Below are positions 1-10,938 of a stretch of DNA of 64,000 bases, one piece after another. Every line of letters begins with the position of its first letter. The stretch's first letter is position 1. The position numbers and the translations under genes were made by a program. The notes under the pieces are model-generated. The model saw only the letters and a program-made list of their open reading frames with translations. It had not been told where the DNA came from and made no database searches. Source of the stretch: Thinopyrum elongatum (taxonomy: Eukaryota > Streptophyta > Magnoliopsida > Poales > Poaceae); the NCBI GenBank assembly GCA_011799875.1, contig CM022297.1, forward strand, positions 361,402,921-361,466,920, in the 5' to 3' direction.

Positions 1-1574
1 ATTGATATTGTTATTCATTTCATCAAGCAACTCTCTTTGAGATTTAGCAACTTGTTCTAATTGAGTTTGAACCATAGAAGCATGTTTTCCCACACCTCTA
101 ACATCATTTGAGATTCTAAATAACAAGTCACTCAAGCGAGTAATCATATCAGAATTGTATTTCAATTGTTTCATAACATTTGCATTGAAGTGATCTTGCT
201 TTCTAATGTAATTATCAAACTCATAAAGGCATTGACTAGGATGTTTATTATAAGGAATATCACCTTCATCGAACTTTAGTAAAGAATTTACCTCTACCAC
301 CTTAGGTGGTGGTGGTGTTTCAAGCCCATGTATTTCTTCGATAGGTGGTAAATTTTTAACATCCTCTGCTTTAATACCTTTTTCCTTCATGGATTTCTTT
401 GCCTCTTGCATATCTTCAGGACTGAGATATAAGATACCCCTCTTCTTCGGAGTAGGTTTGAGTGGTGGTTCGGGAAGAGTCCAATCATCATAATTTTTCA
501 ATATGTTATTCAATAATTCTTCAGCTTGTTCAACAGTTCGCTCCCTGAAAACACAACCAGCACAACTATCTAGTAAATCCCTAGAAGCATCAGTTAGTCC
601 ATTATAGAAGATATCAAGTATTTCATATTCTTAAGAGGATGATCAGGCAAAGCATTAAGCAATTGGAGAAGCCTCCCCCAAGCTTGTGGGAGACTCTCTT
701 CTTCAATTTGCGCAAAGCTAAATATTTCCTGTAAAGCAGCTTGTTTCTTATGAGTAGGAAAATATTTTTCAGAGAAGTAATAAATCATATCCTGGGGACC
801 ACGCACACAACCAGGAGCAAGAGTATTGTACCAAGCCTTAGCATCACCCTTTAACAAGAACGGAAATAATTTGAGAATATAATAGTAGCGAATTTTCTCA
901 TCATGAGGAAATAGGGTGGCTATGTCATTCAACTTAGTAAGATGTGCCACAACAGTTTCAGTTTCATAACCATGGAAAGAATCAGATTCAACCAAAGTAA
1001 TTAACTCTGGGTCGACAGAGAATTCATAATCCTTATCATCAACAAAGATAGGTCAAGTAGCAAACTTAGGATCACATTTCATTCTAGCATTCAAAGTCTT
1101 TTCTTTATACTTGCATAATAATTTTTGCAGATCATCTCTATCCTTACAAACAAGAATGTCTCTAGTTGTCTCCTCATCCATAACATAACCTTCCGGTACT
1201 TTTGGCAATTCTTATCTAGGAGAACTAGGTCTAATAGGTGTTTCAAGATTTTCAGTTTCAAGCACTTCATCACTTTCAACAATTTCATCAGTTTCAGCAT
1301 TCTCAAAAGCCTTAGTTCTAGCAAGTTGTTCATCAAGAAATTCACCTAGTGGCATATTATCATCAAGCAAGGTACTAGCATCATCATGAGTAGCATTCAT
1401 AGCAGAAGTAGCATCATCAATAACTTGCGACATATCAGAATTGATAGCATGTGGTGGTGTTGCAAGTCTACTTATAACAGAAGGTGAATCTAAAGCGGAG
1501 CTGGATGGCAGTTCCTTACCTCCCCTCGTCTTAGAGGGAAATATCTTAGTCTTAGCATCCTTCAGATTCTTCAT
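1..1574 (-). pseudogene. Athila-type gag, frameshifted and incomplete
   Basis: Structural (capsid) polyprotein of a gypsy retrotransposon; it would package the element RNA in cytoplasmic particles. The minus strand starts with an ATG at 1574 and reads an acidic N-terminal part to a stop near 1212. The retrotransposon-gag core is in a different frame at 995-594, with the motif AKAWYNTLAPGC and the stretch FSEKYFPTHKKQAALQEIF. Downstream, 593 to 1 still translates piecewise to the conserved linker (for example DASRDLLDSCAGCVF). At least two frame changes separate the pieces, so no gag can be made. No zinc knuckle is reached before the window edge. Confidence 0.8.
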
Positions 1575-1624
1575 AGTGATAATTTGATAATAATCCCAAG
1601 TGACTCAACAAATATAGCTATGCT

Positions 1625-1642
1625 CCCTGGCAACGGCAATAG
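1625..1642 (-). other. Primer-binding site resembling tRNA-Asp, decayed
   Basis: On the minus strand, ten bases inside the LTR, the sequence CTATTGCCGTTGCCAGGG is close to the TGGCGCCGTTGCCGGGGA complement of the tRNA-Asp 3' end used by Athila-type elements. Several bases differ, which fits an old copy. Confidence 0.6.
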
Positions 1643-1652
1643 AAAAAGGTCT

Positions 1653-3060
1653 TGATAACCCACAAGTATAGGGGATCGCAACAATTTTTGAGGGTAGAGT
1701 ATTCAACCCAAATTTATTGATTCGACACAAGGGGAGCCAAAGAATATTTGCAAGTATTAGCAGCTGAGTTGTCAATTCAACCACACCTGGAGATTAATTA
1801 TCTGCTGCAAAGTGATCAGTAGCAAAGTAGTATGATAGTTTTGATAGTAGTAGCAACAGCAATAGTAACGGTAACAGTGATAGCAATGATTTTGTAGCAA
1901 GTGCAACAGTGACAATAGCAGTAGTAACTTAGCAAGAACAATATGAGAGAAATTCGTAGGCATTGGATCGGTGAATTCGTTGGATGATATTCATCATATA
2001 ACAGTCATAACCTAGGGCGATACGGCACTAGCTCCAGTTCATAAATATAATGTAGGCATGTATTCCGTAAATAGTCATACGTGCTTATGGAAAGAACTTG
2101 CATGGCATCTTTTGTCCTACCCTCCCGTGGTAGCGGGGTCCTATTGGAAACTAAGGAATATTAAGGCCTCCTTTTAATAGAGAACCGGAACAAAGCACTA
2201 ACACATAGTGAATACATGAACTCCTCAAAATACGGTCATCACCGGGAAGTGTCCGACTATTGTCACTCCAGGGTTGCCGGATCATAACACGTAGTAGGTG
2301 ACTATAACTTGCAAGATCGGATCTAGAACATAGATATAATGGTGATAACATAAACAGTTCAAATCTGAAATCATGGCATCCGGGCTCAAAGTGACAAGCG
2401 TTAAGCATGGCAAAGTCATAGCAACGTCAATCTCAGAACATAATGGATACTAGGGATCAAGCCCTAACAAAACTAACTCGATTACATGATGAATCTCATC
2501 CAACTCCTCACCGACCAGCGAGCCTACGAAGGAATTACTCACTCCCGGTGGGGAGCATCATGGAATTGGCGATGGAGAAGGGTTGGTGATGACGAAGATC
2601 GAAGATCCCCCTCTTCGGATCCCCAAACGGACTCCAGATCTGGCCTCCCGATGAAGAACAGGAGGTGGCGGCGGCTCCGTCTCGTGAAACGCGATAATTC
2701 TTCCTCCCTGATTTTTTTCTCCAAATATGTGATTTTATAGTATCAGGGTTGAAGTCTGCGGGGCCACCAGGTGGGGACAACCCACCTGAGCGCGTCTGGA
2801 GGGGGGGCCTTGGTGGGTTGTGCCCACCCAGGTGCCCCCCTCCCGTGGTTCTTGGCTAAAGAAATTCTTATTTATTGAATAAAAAATCCTCGCAAAGTTT
2901 CGTTCCAATCCGAGAACTTTTATTTCTGCACAAAAACAACACCATGGTAGTTCTGCTGAAAACAGCGTCAGGCCGGGTTAGTTTCATTCAAATCGTGCAA
3001 ATTAGAGTCCAAAACAAGAGGAAAAGCGTTAGGAAAAGTAGATACGACGGAGACGTATCA
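1653..3060 (-). repeat. LTR of the Athila-like element (1408 bp)
   Basis: It begins TGATAACCCACAAG on the plus strand and ends GGAGACGTATCA, so it has TG...CA ends in both readings. In minus orientation it starts TGATACGTCTCCGTCG. Internal sequence of the same element type flanks it on both sides: a PBS and gag on the left, and a polypurine tract on the right. It therefore serves at once as the 3' LTR of one unit and the 5' LTR of the next. Confidence 0.85.
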
Positions 3061-3231
3061 ACTCCCCCAAACTTAAACCTTTGCTTGTCCTCAAGCAATT
3101 CAGTTGATAAACTGATAGTGACAAAGAAAAACTTTTACGAACTCTTTTGCTCTTGTTTACATAAATAAGCTTAAGTAGCACCCAGGTTTTCAGCAAAGAT
3201 TATAACTAACCATGTCGACAATAACTCTTAA
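3061..3231 (-). repeat. 3' internal end and polypurine tract of a deleted Athila-like unit
   Basis: On the minus strand this piece ends in the purine-rich run GTTTAAGTTTGGGGGAGT directly before the LTR at 3060, as a polypurine tract should. Only about 170 bp of internal DNA remains before an LTR-start remnant appears, so nearly all of the internal domain of this unit has been deleted. Confidence 0.7.
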
Positions 3232-3293
3232 AAATTAGAGTCCAAAACAAGAGGAAAAACGTTAGGAAAAGTAGATACGACGGAGACGTATCA
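3232..3293 (-). repeat. LTR remnant (62 bp) ending at the element border
   Basis: This stretch repeats 3000-3060 almost exactly (one clear base difference, GCG to ACG) and ends in the same GGAGACGTATCA. It is the outer start of a 5' LTR read on the minus strand, joined straight to internal 3' sequence. It abuts LINE ORF1 sequence at 3294, so this is the right-hand border of the retroelement insertion. Confidence 0.75.
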
Positions 3294-4734
3294 GCCAGCA
3301 GGGTCCTCTTCCCTGCCTGACGGCGGCGACGGCGGTGCCGGCGGGGCAGGCGCGTCCACACCAGCTACAACCACAGGCGCGTCAATAACGTTGATTGTGA
3401 TCGGGTACCACAACGCCGCCGGCGCACCCTCCACCCTAGCATCACGCGGCTTCTCAATGAATAAGAGACGGCGGCCAGGGATTCTTGCCGGATCATCTGT
3501 ACGAAGCCAGACCCGGAACCCCGCCATGTTGAAGCGGCTCTCCGTCCTGCCCGCCACCTACACCACAAACCCCAGGCTGCGCAAAACCACCTCGGCAGTC
3601 CTCCTCGTCCACGCATGTGCCGGGACACCCCGCAGCTCCAGGGGCCCCAGGAATGGCATGGCGGCACCGGTGGCCTGCCCTTGCCGGAGCCAAGGTCGCA
3701 AGGAGGGAGAGAACCAGGTGGAGGAAGCCTCCCCACGATCCACCATCAACTGCCTAATAAACGGGTGCTCACAGATCACCAGAAAATCCTCGGGGAAGAA
3801 CGGGCGGATAGACATATCAGCCGAGTAGATTCCGAACTCCGCATGCAGGGCCGTCGCTGCCGAGGCGAGGTCCACCTCCGGCCTATCACCAGTGACCGTA
3901 ACCATGACCGCATGCGCGAGATCCGCCTCCATGCGGGCGAGGTCTTCAGAGGCCTCCAGGAAGCACCTCTCCACCGGCGCCGGCAAACGCACCTGCTGGG
4001 GCTGCGCACCGGGCACCGCCTGGCCCGAGAAGGGGACAGAGAACCCCGGCCCGGCCACAACATGGTCCGCCGGGACACGGACCACCTCATTCCACGGACG
4101 ACCCAGCCTCACAGCCCCAGGCGGGGGGGGGGGGGGGGGGGGGGGGCAGGGCAGGCGCCGAGCGGCCCGAATCCACGTGAAGCTGCGCGGACGGCGGAGA
4201 AGCCGACGGCGGGAGGACGCCAGAGGGCGGCCCGCCGGCCTGGCGCAGCGCCGAAGGAGCGCGCGCCTCCACACCCACCGGCGAGGGGCTCCGCGGCTTG
4301 GTGCACTCCCGCGCGATGTGACCCTGCCCATTGCAGCGCACACACTTGGTGGGGTTCATGCATTTGGCCGAGATGTGGCCCTCCTCCCCGCAGTTGTAGT
4401 AGCAACCATGGAGAACTGCGGGGATGCTGGTCTTGGGCGGCCTCGTAGTGGGCAGGACGTCAGGCGAAGAGCGGCGACGACGAGTGGCAGGTGGGCGGGG
4501 CGGAGAGGCCGGGCTGCGAGGGCGGCGACCCGTCCGGGTTCGCCACGCCAGGGGATCCACAGCAGCCGCCCGGGAAGGGCCCGCCGCTCCACCCTGCAGG
4601 ATAGGGCCGAACGCCGTGCCCAGCACCTCCGGGCCGACGACGATAGACCGGAGGGTTGGACAAACAGGGGGCGGGGCGGGCGACCCCGAGGATGAAGAAG
4701 ACGACGCCCCGGAGAGGGAGACCCTGGAGGCCAT
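3294..4734 (-). pseudogene. LINE ORF1-like protein: two CCHC zinc knuckles and a DUF4283-like region, broken
   Basis: ORF1 proteins of plant LINEs bind the element RNA. From ATG 4734 the minus strand encodes a Ser/Pro/Arg-rich N-terminus and then two tandem knuckles, CYYNCGEEGHISAKC and CVRCNGQGHIAREC, both CX2CX4HX4C. Reading continues to a run of 24 G (4123-4146), after which the conserved sequence moves to another frame (PWNEVVRVPADH, then EDFLVICEHPFIRQLMVDRG). A TAG near 3558 interrupts that frame, and FRVWLRTDDPARIPGRRLLF follows. The frame is finally cut at 3293 by the gypsy LTR. In many plant ORF1 proteins the DUF4283 part precedes the knuckle; here the knuckles come first, so the assignment rests on motif content. 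Many such copies are annotated in cereals as zinc-knuckle proteins. Confidence 0.65.
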
Positions 4735-4880
4735 CTTGGGTAGACGCCGGCGCCGGAGTGGCCGCCGGCGGAGGGGGCGGTGGGCGCCGGGGCCGGAGTG
4801 GCGGCCGGCGCACGGGGAGGGCGGAGGCGCTCAGGGGGGGGAGGAGGCGCTCAGGAGCAGCTGCGTGGTGAGCACAAAGC
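3294..4880 (-). mobile_element. LINE (L1-like) 5' part, cut by the gypsy insertion
   Basis: A GC-rich minus-strand segment carrying a LINE ORF1-like coding region. The likely 5' leader lies at 4735-4880, a very GC-rich stretch with no ORF of its own. The RT-bearing ORF2 would lie beyond the gypsy insertion at 3293. The 5' border is set only by the drop in GC content before 4880; no target duplication was found, so the right border is approximate. Confidence 0.6.
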
Positions 4881-5155
4881 GAACTATTCATTTGCCTTTT
4901 ACTAAAGTAAAAATGGTTCGCTCGGCATCCCTTACAAGCAAACGTTCATCGGCTATTATTACCGTAGATTTATACCGCTATTATTGCCAAAGACATTGTC
5001 ACTGTTCCAAAAATCGCTCATGAGTCGTGACAAGCACCATCGCAGCCAAGTGCGAGCATCACTGCATTCTCTGTCGGCTCGGCTTTCATCCGCAAAATCC
5101 CCCCAAAACCCCGACCGCACGCTCGCTTCGGTGAAGCTCGTGACTCCTCCGTGCG
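4881..5155 (+). promoter_or_regulatory. Presumed promoter and 5' UTR of PAC
   Basis: Only about 275 bp separates the LINE remnant from the PAC start codon. The stretch is less GC-rich than both neighbours. A weak TATA-like TTTATA lies near 4970, but the position is not convincing and no transcription start can be assigned. If this is the whole promoter it is short, and the upstream LINE may have replaced or displaced older promoter DNA. Confidence 0.35.
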
Positions 5156-5541
5156 ATGGCCGCCGCCTCGCCCGCGCTTCCCTCCTTCCTCCGTCCGTGG
5201 CCGCCCCCGCCTTTCCCCTCCTCCACGCCGCCTCTCCACCGACGCCGCCCCCCTCCGTCTCGTCTGCACCCTGCCCGGCCCGCCGTGCCCCTCTCCCCCG
5301 TCTCAGGTGCGAGACCTCGAATAATCTCGGCCCCGCCTCTTTTTACGAAACTCGCTTCAGCTTTCTTCGACTTCCCGCTGCAGCTGTGGAGAAGACCAAG
5401 GGTGCCGCTGCGGCAGCCGACGAGGTCCAGCTGGAGGGGATGCCTTCCGAGTTCTACGACGAGGTATGGCAAATAGTTCTCAGAGGCATTTCGTCGTGCA
5501 GGTTACGGGCAAGTTATCGCACACGGAGTGCGTACTTGTGT

Positions 5542-5588
<47 letters not shown>

Positions 5589-8500
5589 AGGCACTTTAAA
5601 CCCCACATGTCATAGACAGCGGTGGGGGGCATAATCAAGGATTTGCCAACAACGGGGGTTATCGTCGATGGGATTTGGTCGTTTTTTATGTACAGCTATA
5701 TTATTGATTGCCTGGGCCATTAGTTATATTTGCAATTCCACAATAAAATTTCTTCTATGTCCTGCAATTAGCCAGTCCTGTTATTAATCCCATTTGCAAA
5801 GTCCTGGATTAGCACACGTGTTTTGGGGAGTGGGCAGCGGTGCTTTCTATCGCAGACTAATAGTTTTAACAAGTCGTATAATCTCTGGCTGTTCGTTTGC
5901 ACTTCTACATGCATTATCGATGGTTATCATTTTCTGATCATACTTTTGTTGCTATTCTCTAGCTTATATAAAATCATCATGAGGCGCTTCACCCACACAT
6001 GACTCAGCCTACTCTGAGCTGACATGAAATTGTGACATGCCATTTGTATCGGTGGCACACATCTCCATTTACCCCAAAGTGACGAGTTGAACACACGAAT
6101 ATCCTTTGCTACATTTAGTTGCAAAACTGTTGTGAGCAATTAACTGATCTATTGGGAGCATAATTTATGTTGTTTCTTTTCTTCTGTTGCTTTGCTTACC
6201 TTTGATAATTGATATGATCTCTCCTAACATCTTCAACGAGCATACATCTCCATCTGATGCATATATTCATCCATCATCGCTGTTAATCTCAGTTCATTGT
6301 CTACACTTATATGAGTTTTTGTGCGTGTGTGTATTTAACTTCAGCAGCAAAAAATTCTATAACTTGTGCACCATCTGTACTTCCACTTGCAGGAGTGGCA
6401 AGCCAATCAGCGGGACAGGACTAAGGAATGGCATGCATATCGTCAGAAAGAGGAAGCCGAGGAGGAAGCAAAATCAAGTGAATACCGAGAGATTGGGATG
6501 CGTATGAAAGCATACCCACAGGAAGAAGTTTGTAAAGCTAGGGTTTTAGTTTCAAGTTTCATAAGAGCTGGTGAAGATGTTGAGAAGGTATGTCAATGCT
6601 TCATTTGGACTCTTACAAATTTAAACCCTACTGCTATGCCCTGTTTCTCTCCTTCCTTTTTTCTGGACCAACAGTTAAGGGAACTACACAAAATACATGA
6701 ACAGATGGGAAAATTGTGATCCAACAGAGCAAATTCATGATTTATGGATCTTAACCAAGTGATACAGGTTTAGACACTACTTTATAACTGGTAAGTCTGG
6801 AAGGAAAATGCATTTACACGAGTTATTTGAATCCAAAAGGACGAAGCACCCACTCTTGAGTCTGGACTTTTGGTCAAGCTCAAGGACCTACTCCCTCCGT
6901 CCCATAATGTAAGACGTTTTTTCACACTAGTGTAGTGTCAAAAAGCGTCTTACATTATGGGACGGAGGGAGTAGAGAATATTTTGATGTTAGAAGTGATC
7001 ATAATATGAGTATCGAGCTGAGTCTAATAAACATATTGAGGATTAACTACTGCTACTCACACCTGTGTCTGTGACGCTCTAGCACGTGCATCCAGCGGCA
7101 TGCTCCATCCAAGTTTAATTGTCATATTTGTTTATACAGAAATTTGAACACCATTAAAACAAAATCATGGAAGAGGAAGTTGGAAGTATATGTGCCGAAG
7201 ACAACTGTGCAAAACTTATTTTTATGAAATATTTGATTTAATTTGCATTGGACATCTATATGCAGGTAATTGAGAAGGCTGCTGAAAGAGGAGAGCTTAC
7301 CGAGCTTGTTCTCATGGTCATTTGGAATCGACTTGATGTTGCTCGGCGGGATGTATGTACAGCTCTGTTCTAAGTCATGTTACCTATAGGTCCTATGGAT
7401 TGTTTATTTTTATGTACAGTTCAAGTCCTATCAGTTAGAATAGAACTTCAAGCTTGTAGCCTTCTACTGTGCATACAGGGTCCTGTTATATGTTGGTAAT
7501 TGAACTTCTGTTATCAAAAGTATTCGTTGCTTGATGCTTTGTTAGTTCACTACTTCCATAGTTGAAGGTAAAGAAAAAACTATGTACTCCCTCCGATCCA
7601 AATTAATTGTCGCAGCTTTAGTACAACTTTGTACTAAAGTTGCACTAAAGCTGCACAATTAATATGGATCGGAGTGAGTACAAATATCTGAAAAGGAACT
7701 ACCCATAAACAAACCCATCGAAGGTGCATGTACAACCATTTGATTGAGTAAAAGTTGATTTGAGATTGCATAATACTAAAGCATGCAGTCATTCTTCTTT
7801 GAAGAATTTTGCAAGAAATTGAAACACCCGAGGGAGCTCCCAGAATCTTAGTATCTCATATATAGTTTTGTCATTTATTTTTGTCTGTTTGTGTTAATCT
7901 GTTTAGCTTTATGTCGGCATTAATTTGAATTGCTAGAGCATGCCCATTGCATTTGCATCTCATTGTAAGACACAGTTTCCTTCGTTTCATGGTCTTTATC
8001 TTCCTTTCTCGATTGTCCAGCGTTTGATCTTTATATTTTTTTGACTTGTCCTCATTGCAGAAATGTATCTGAGAAGTTCCCTTGATTGTAAATTGCAAAG
8101 TTGGTATATATTTGTTTATTTGAACTTCTATTCTACCTGCAGGATGAGAAAGAAGCCATCAGAAGCCTTGATCTCTTGTACAGAAGGGTAGAGGTAAGTG
8201 GAATATCTGTTCTGTATCTTATCTAGATGAGTTTCAGTAAGCATTATTATTAGAGGTTTCTGCCCACAAGTGTTGATTATTTAAATTTCTCCTGTTTTAA
8301 CGGTCTCATTAGTTTGCAACTGGCTAATCAGAAACTGAAACCTGAATGCAGACTGAGATTTTAAGAAGCGAAGCAACTCCCGCCATGAGATTACTTGATA
8401 AACTTCTGAATATTCATGATGGCTCTGACGATGACAAATGGCTAAAGGCATGTAGAAAGCACATGATTGAAGTTTTTCCAAGAGAGGACCCATTCACCAT

Positions 8501-9263
8501 GGTCTTTCCTCCTGGGTTCGACATGGAAAAAGTATGTTAGTTGAACACAAGGCCCCCTTTTCTTGATACTCGGTTGTGAGAATTTATGAAGTAGAACAAA
8601 AAAAATAGCTTCTTACTTACATGGCACCCTCTTTTGGATAGTCCTCCTAGTCAGTCACTCGGCCGTGTTAAAAAATAATGGAATCTCTTAACGTATAAGC
8701 CATCCTATTAATGCCAGTTAACATAACTTTGCCAAGCTGTTGTACATCTAATAAACCATTGACACCTAAAAATGCATGTTCCCTTAAAGCAAATTTTACA
8801 TGAAAAAGAACATAAAGTATTGCAGGGCAAAGATATTATCATCACATTTCTCATGGTAAATTGACTCGATATCACCAGTTGTCCTGTTATCAGCTCATAC
8901 TTTTAAACTTACCATTCCCTAATTGGATTCTGAATTTCCTGCTCAGATTACTTCCTTATACCATCATGGTTCTTACATGCTACAGAAAAATTCTGAAATT
9001 TTAGTTTTCCGTATTATTTTTCTTTTCAGCATGATGGGCAGATCAAGCTGCCTCCCCAGGACGATGATGTTCTTCTGAGAGTTGACTTTGTGAGGGAAGT
9101 CGATGAGTTGCTGAAAGAAGTCCAAGCTGAGCAAGAAAAGAGTAAGCTGCAAACAGGATACGACCCGGAGTCTGTCGCGACCATGTTGAAACAGCAAGAG
9201 AAGCTGCGGACTATACGTCAAGTGGAAGCTCTCTTGGAGTTGGCAGCCTCCCTGAAATGGTGA
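5156..9263 (+). CDS. PAC: PALE CRESS (PAC) protein, chloroplastic; seven exons, complete
   Basis: Nuclear-encoded plastid protein. In Arabidopsis PAC is needed for chloroplast development and associates with plastid 23S rRNA during 50S assembly. Exons: 5156-5306, 5384-5463, 6393-6587, 7266-7352, 8143-8193, 8352-8531, 9030-9263. All introns are GT-AG and frames join cleanly, giving 325 codons plus TGA; Arabidopsis PAC is about 313. Residues 1-50 are Ala/Pro/Ser/Arg-rich with almost no acidic residues, a typical transit peptide. The conserved body follows: EWHAYRQKEEAEEEAK (coiled-coil-like, about residues 87-102), AYPQEEVCKARVLVSSFIR, VIEKAAERGELTELVLMVI, DEKEAIRSLDLLYRRVE, PREDPFTMVFPPGFD, and the C-terminus KQQEKLRTIRQVEALLELA ending in LKW. 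The start is the first ATG leading into the transit peptide. Intron 2 holds a 43-G run; introns 3 and 4 each hold a Stowaway MITE. A truncated second copy lies downstream. Confidence 0.95.
5544..5586 (+). repeat. 43-base G homopolymer in PAC intron 2
   Basis: An uninterrupted run of 43 G, about 80 bp after the intron 2 donor. Exact length is unreliable in sequencing. It could fold as a G-quadruplex in DNA or pre-mRNA. It lies outside the coding exons and does not affect the reading frame. Confidence 0.9.
6891..6971. mobile_element. Stowaway MITE, 81 bp, in PAC intron 3
   Basis: Nearly perfect inverted repeat with CTCCCTCCGTCCCATAATGT at the left end and its complement at the right, flanked by TA at 6889-6890 and 6972-6973. 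These are the marks of a Tc1/mariner-type Stowaway element. The matching place in the second PAC copy has no MITE, so it inserted after the duplication or was lost there. Confidence 0.93.
7587..7678. mobile_element. Stowaway MITE, 92 bp, in PAC intron 4
   Basis: Inverted ends CTCCCTCCGATCC and GGATCGGAGTGAG, TA target duplication at 7585-7586 and 7679-7680, and a central hairpin around GCTTTAGTACAACTTTG. The matching region of the second PAC copy has been deleted, so nothing can be said about its presence there. Confidence 0.9.
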
Positions 9264-9434
9264 GGACCGAGTAGTATCAGTTTACCCTCCGTGTAGACCC
9301 TAGAAGCCATCGACTTGCCTGGTTGATTCCACTAGAGCAGCGCCTTGAAGCTGTTTCTTTTTGGTTTCTGCTAGTCAGAGCTTAGGAACTGTTAACTACT
9401 ATAGAGACATGCCATTCTTCTTCGGCAAGAAATG

Positions 9435-9477
9435 TATTAGTGATCTAAAAGATCTTATGTTTCTTTACAGAGGGAGT
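9435..9477. mobile_element. Relic of a Stowaway MITE end
   Basis: The stretch ends CTTTACAGAGGGAG followed by TA, which resembles the right half of a Stowaway element. The left half is missing. The second PAC copy lacks this stretch. Confidence 0.5.
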
Positions 9478-9699
9478 ATATTATATGGGTGGAGATATGT
9501 AGTGTCATAGTGATGTACATTTGCACAATTGATAGTGGTTTCTGTGCAACTGGATGCTACTTGTCCGGTTATATTTGCACTGCTGCTGCACTCCGTCATG
9601 GCAAAGGCAGGAGGGCATTCATTCCAGCGCTAGTAATGAGAGCTACAAGCCAGCAAGCCCTGTGTCTGTATAACCAGGGAAAATGGGGTGGTGACTATA

Positions 9700-9777
9700 C
9701 TACCTCTGTACGAAAATATAAGACGTTAGGCTATAAACTAGCCTACAAAAACGTCTTATATTTTGATACGGAGGGAG
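9700..9777. mobile_element. Stowaway MITE, 78 bp, downstream of PAC
   Basis: Ends CTACCTCTGTACGAAAATAT and its near complement ending ACGGAGGGAG, with TA at 9698-9699 and 9778-9779. The arms contain ATATAAGACGTT and its complement around a short loop. Confidence 0.88.
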
Positions 9778-10291
9778 TACTTTGTAAATCTAGTCTTCAA
9801 ACTGGGAAAAAAAAATGAGAAGTACTTTGTCGTGGAAAAAACCTGAGTAAGGCACTGCACACGGCAAAGAACTTTTTCTGTAGAAGTAGCTGGAGTTTTG
9901 CTAGTTTTCTACTAAAAGCCATAAGTTAGGACATTGTGCACGCATTAAGCATGGCCTGTACTCCATGTGCTTGCTGGGCTTGATAGCGCGATGCTTGAAT
10001 TGCTGCACATGCACATGAGTCTCTTGGTCTTGGAAGTTATAAAAGGCAACCAATACTCAGAGAGAGCTCACACCGTTGGTGCTAACTAGCTAAGCTAAGG
10101 TTCATGAAACAGCTAGTGCATCCCAGGGATCTAGGCAGCCGGTGATTGCTCCAAAGGCGTTATCTAGGCTTGGGATACATCTGGAATACGAGACTGCCAA
10201 TGTCATCTTCTGTTTCTGAAAGAGAAAAGACTGCCCACGTCTGAAGCTGCCGCTTTCTTGGCTGCCCTGCAATTCACGTTGTTGTGATGCC

Positions 10292-10938
10292 TTTTCTTTT
10301 CCGAACCGGCCTTACCCCGTTTCCATTAAGGATATAATGGAAATACATCAACCCTGAATTCAGCAGGAGACGGGAAAGAAGGGGAAAGCAAGCTCGAGCA
10401 CTTGCTAGGATCTCGGAAACCCATTGCACACACTCGTCATCGAAATGTGCACCATGGGGGCAGAAACCTAGACAACATGGCTGATCTAGCAAGTCTAGAC
10501 CTATTACAACATAGATCGGGCGAAAAGCAAAAAAGTAGGAGGAAGACAACTAGAGACCACTGTAGGGACGAAATTCAAAAGAGACAACGTACAAACTAGT
10601 CCAGTATCAAAGCGACTGGTGACAAAATCTTCATTCCCGTGGAACCGCCTATAAAAGATCGCAACGGCGTCAATCGGTCAGCATATGAATCTCCAACATG
10701 AGCATGGAAAATTAAAACAAAAATTCACTATCTTCTTGCATGCCGACGACGAAGAATAGAGGAAATCAGAACTAAGCCTTCTTCTAAAGAAACTTTTCAC
10801 ATTAATCTGGTTGAACTGAGATACAGTGCAATGAGATTCATTGCAAATATTAAACAGATGAGGGAATTGATCACATAAAGGTGTATGACCATTAAGGGAG
10901 TCTTTCCACAGTCTAACAATATCACCAGCCCCAATACT
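10292..10938 (-). mobile_element. LINE 3' end, 5'-truncated
   Basis: On the minus strand the segment ends in an A-rich tail (TTTTCTTTT on the plus strand at 10292). Its first part, about 10,937 to 10,640, reads like the C-terminus of a plant LINE reverse-transcriptase protein, with IGAGDIVRLWKDSLNGHTPL, then LCDQFPHLFNICNESH and NVKSFFRRRL. Its left edge is where similarity to the second copy's 3' flank stops, and its right edge is exactly where the second PAC copy begins. The duplication junction therefore lies at this LINE. No target duplication was seen. Confidence 0.7.

Larger units (their letters stand above)
1..3060 (-). mobile_element. Athila-like Ty3/gypsy retrotransposon, 5' part, cut by the window edge
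   Basis: Read on the minus strand this is a 5' LTR (3060 to 1653), a primer-binding site like tRNA-Asp just inside it, then a decayed gag running to base 1 and out of the window. The LTR has TG...CA ends. Pol would lie to the left of the window, so lineage is judged from the gag type and the tRNA-Asp-like PBS, both usual for Athila elements. The family name would need a repeat-library match. The DNA on the other side of this LTR (3061-3293) is also from the same family; see the separate entries. Confidence 0.85.
9264..10291 (+). other. 3' UTR and downstream flank of PAC, duplicated further on
   Basis: This kilobase follows the PAC stop codon and recurs in diverged form after the second PAC copy (36505-36575, 55831-55946, 57925-58560). 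Shared landmarks include GATTCCACTAGAGCAG, TGGAGATATGTAGT and GCTTGGGATACATCTGGAAT. No ORF looks real. The transcript end is not marked by a clear signal. The region also holds a Stowaway MITE (9700-9777) and a relic of another MITE end (about 9435-9477). Confidence 0.75.

Noticed and set aside
3391..5023. Long plus-strand open frames rich in Arg/Gly/Pro opposite the LINE ORF1
   Set aside because: They are mirror frames of the GC-rich minus-strand ORF1 and have no domain-like sequence.
4984..5634. A single 216-codon plus-strand frame over PAC exons 1-2
   Set aside because: It crosses intron 1, intron 2 and the G-run; splicing at 5306/5384 and 5463/6393 gives the conserved protein instead.
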